21,408 nucleotides of DNA from a virus: the IMG/VR virus record IMGVR_UViG_3300025671_000644, positions 1 through 21,408 of that record; one strand, given 5' to 3'. The notes beneath the pieces are model-generated. The model had not been told where the DNA came from, searched no databases, and was given only the letters and a program-made list of their open reading frames with translations. Below are positions 20,646 to 21,408 of the stretch, piece after piece. The stretch's first letter is position 1, and every line of letters starts with the position of its first letter. The position numbers were made by a program, and so were the translations under genes.

Positions 20646-20692
20646 TACTATCACAACGGCAATAACGCCACAACACCTAAATCATTCAAGCC

Positions 20693-20932
20693 ATGAACGC
20701 AGAAAAATTAGCAGGAAAGTTAAAGCAGACAGTTTTTGATTTTTTCGTTATCCGTTCACTCGTAGCATCGTGTGAAAAATACAATTACGGTTGCGCCTAT
20801 TTTACAGAAGACGAAGATGAAGCTAATGAGGTTTTTGAATATCTCGATTCAGAAAAAGACGCAACTGAGAGTTATGAAATTTGGTACAAAGTAGGTGATC
20901 AGATTTGGTCTTATAGCGAGCGTATAATTTAA
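20693..20932 (+). CDS. Small acidic hypothetical protein
   Basis: This is a 79-residue protein of unknown family, MNAEKLAGKLKQTVFDFFVI at the start and then an acidic stretch (FTEDEDEANEVFEYLDSEKDAT) and an aromatic end (YEIWYKVGDQIWSYSERII). It has two cysteines and no signal peptide. It has its own promoter, its own terminator and the upstream palindrome, so it is a single-gene unit under the same control as the acidic protein and glucosaminidase. That neat packaging is the main support for it being real. Confidence 0.75.
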   Translation: MNAEKLAGKLKQTVFDFFVIRSLVASCEKYNYGCAYFTEDEDEANEVFEYLDSEKDATESYEIWYKVGDQIWSYSERII

Positions 20933-20956
20933 GCAAGCACCCCAATCTTCTCTCAG

Positions 20957-20985
20957 AGCCTCGGCCCATCAGCCGGGGCTTTTTT
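20957..20985 (+). terminator. Intrinsic terminator after the small acidic gene
   Basis: AGCCTCGGC (20957-20965) pairs with GCCGGGGCT (20972-20980), 9 bp with one U-G pair and a 6-base loop, followed by five more T (20981-20985). It overlaps by two bases the stop codon of the converging minus-strand gene, whose own end shows no T run in its direction. Confidence 0.85.
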
Positions 20986-21408
20986 ATTGAGCCCTAATCA
21001 CCTCAAACGTCACATCGTCCCGAGTGGAAAAGTAAAACCTCAACCAATACCCTCCGAGTGGCTTTGGCGGAGCTCCGCGCTCAACGTGCCAGCCTACGCC
21101 GTCAAGGTATTCCTCTTTGTAGGTTGGCAACTGAACGTGATGCTGGGTTGACAGATACGGAGTGTTGACCTTATTGATTCGCTCCTGCACAGTCTCCAAG
21201 TTCCATGCCTCGTGGATGTGGCCTGTGACGATGATGTTAGCGTCTGGGAGATAGACAGCCCTTCGGTTTGTTTGGATGACACCCTTTGTGACTGGCCCTC
21301 CGCCTCCACTTCCGTGATGGTAGAAGAGTCGAAACTTGCGAACTCTCCCCTCATTCGAATGAAAGCGAAATACAATCCATCCCGAGTAGGCCCCAAGCTG
21401 CACATCAC
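20984..21408 (-). CDS. Metallophosphoesterase (calcineurin-like), 3' part
   Basis: Only the C-terminal 141 residues or so are inside the window; the frame is open through the right edge, so the first metal-binding motifs (DxH, GDxxD, GNH) are not visible. The visible part has FYHHGSGGGGPVTKG, fitting the His motif of the family, and NIIVTGHIHEAW with the GHxH motif that ends the metal site. The C-terminal third (RGAPPKPLGGYWLRFYF) looks like those of phage phosphoesterases, judged from memory. The substrate is unknown; phage members can act on nucleic acid ends or nucleotides. It is read leftward and converges with the plus-strand cluster. Confidence 0.78.
   Translation of the reverse strand, partial: DVQLGAYSGWIVFRFHSNEGRVRKFRLFYHHGSGGGGPVTKGVIQTNRRAVYLPDANIIVTGHIHEAWNLETVQERINKVNTPYLSTQHHVQLPTYKEEYLDGVGWHVERGAPPKPLGGYWLRFYFSTRDDVTFEVIRAQ

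Noticed and set aside
1-21408. Search by eye for tRNA genes, CRISPR arrays, insertion sequences and integrase
   Set aside because: No cloverleaf-like segment, regular spacer array, transposase or recombinase signature was seen; short or divergent tRNAs could still be missed without a program.

Overview
The window is a piece of a tailed double-stranded DNA phage or prophage genome. The host is probably a member of the Bacteroidota. The best host clue is the promoters: several intergenic sites fit TTG, exactly 20 bases, then TAnnTTTG, the form used by the Bacteroidota primary sigma factor. Shine-Dalgarno sequences are mostly absent before the starts I inspected. No tRNA, rRNA, CRISPR array, insertion sequence or integrase is visible. 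There is no gene-free stretch longer than about 300 bases.

Layout: almost everything is read leftward (minus strand). Reading in that direction from 19004: a small ribbon-helix-helix-like regulator and an unknown gene; RecT annealase, a small unknown gene and a YqaJ/lambda-type exonuclease; a helicase-DNA methyltransferase fusion; a small unknown gene; a promoter with an attenuator-like leader; the replication module (winged-helix initiator, a 102-residue protein, DnaB helicase, three small genes, a RuvC-like resolvase); then a cassette with its own promoter and terminator holding an HNH-SF2 helicase fusion, two unknown proteins and a one-helix membrane protein; then dUTPase, SSB and a phage sliding clamp. 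Last come the packaging and head genes: a small CMSD/AVC-motif protein, TerS, TerL, portal, a small protein, an N-acetylmuramoyl-L-alanine amidase, a Cys-rich protein and a cut-off gene. Many junctions are ATGA overlaps, so these are tightly coupled operons. At the right end a short plus-strand cluster (acidic protein, exported glucosaminidase, small acidic protein) converges on a cut-off metallophosphoesterase.

How the parts fit: YqaJ exonuclease, RecT and SSB form a recombination set. Initiator, DnaB, SSB, sliding clamp and dUTPase form a partly self-sufficient replication set. TerS, TerL and portal do packaging. The amidase and glucosaminidase cut the cell wall.

The most interesting non-coding signals are four. 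(1) Iteron-like GTACRACTTT repeats lie inside the initiator gene, read in two different codon frames and followed by an AT-rich tract, as in the lambda origin inside gene O. (2) The leader of that gene has an intrinsic terminator whose loop is perfectly complementary over 12 bases to an upstream segment, with a 15-codon leader ORF. (3) A 16-base palindrome sits exactly 26 bases from the -33 boxes of two divergent promoters, and a related copy sits 26 bases from a third. (4) A 12-base iteron match lies inside the promoter of the HNH-helicase cassette.
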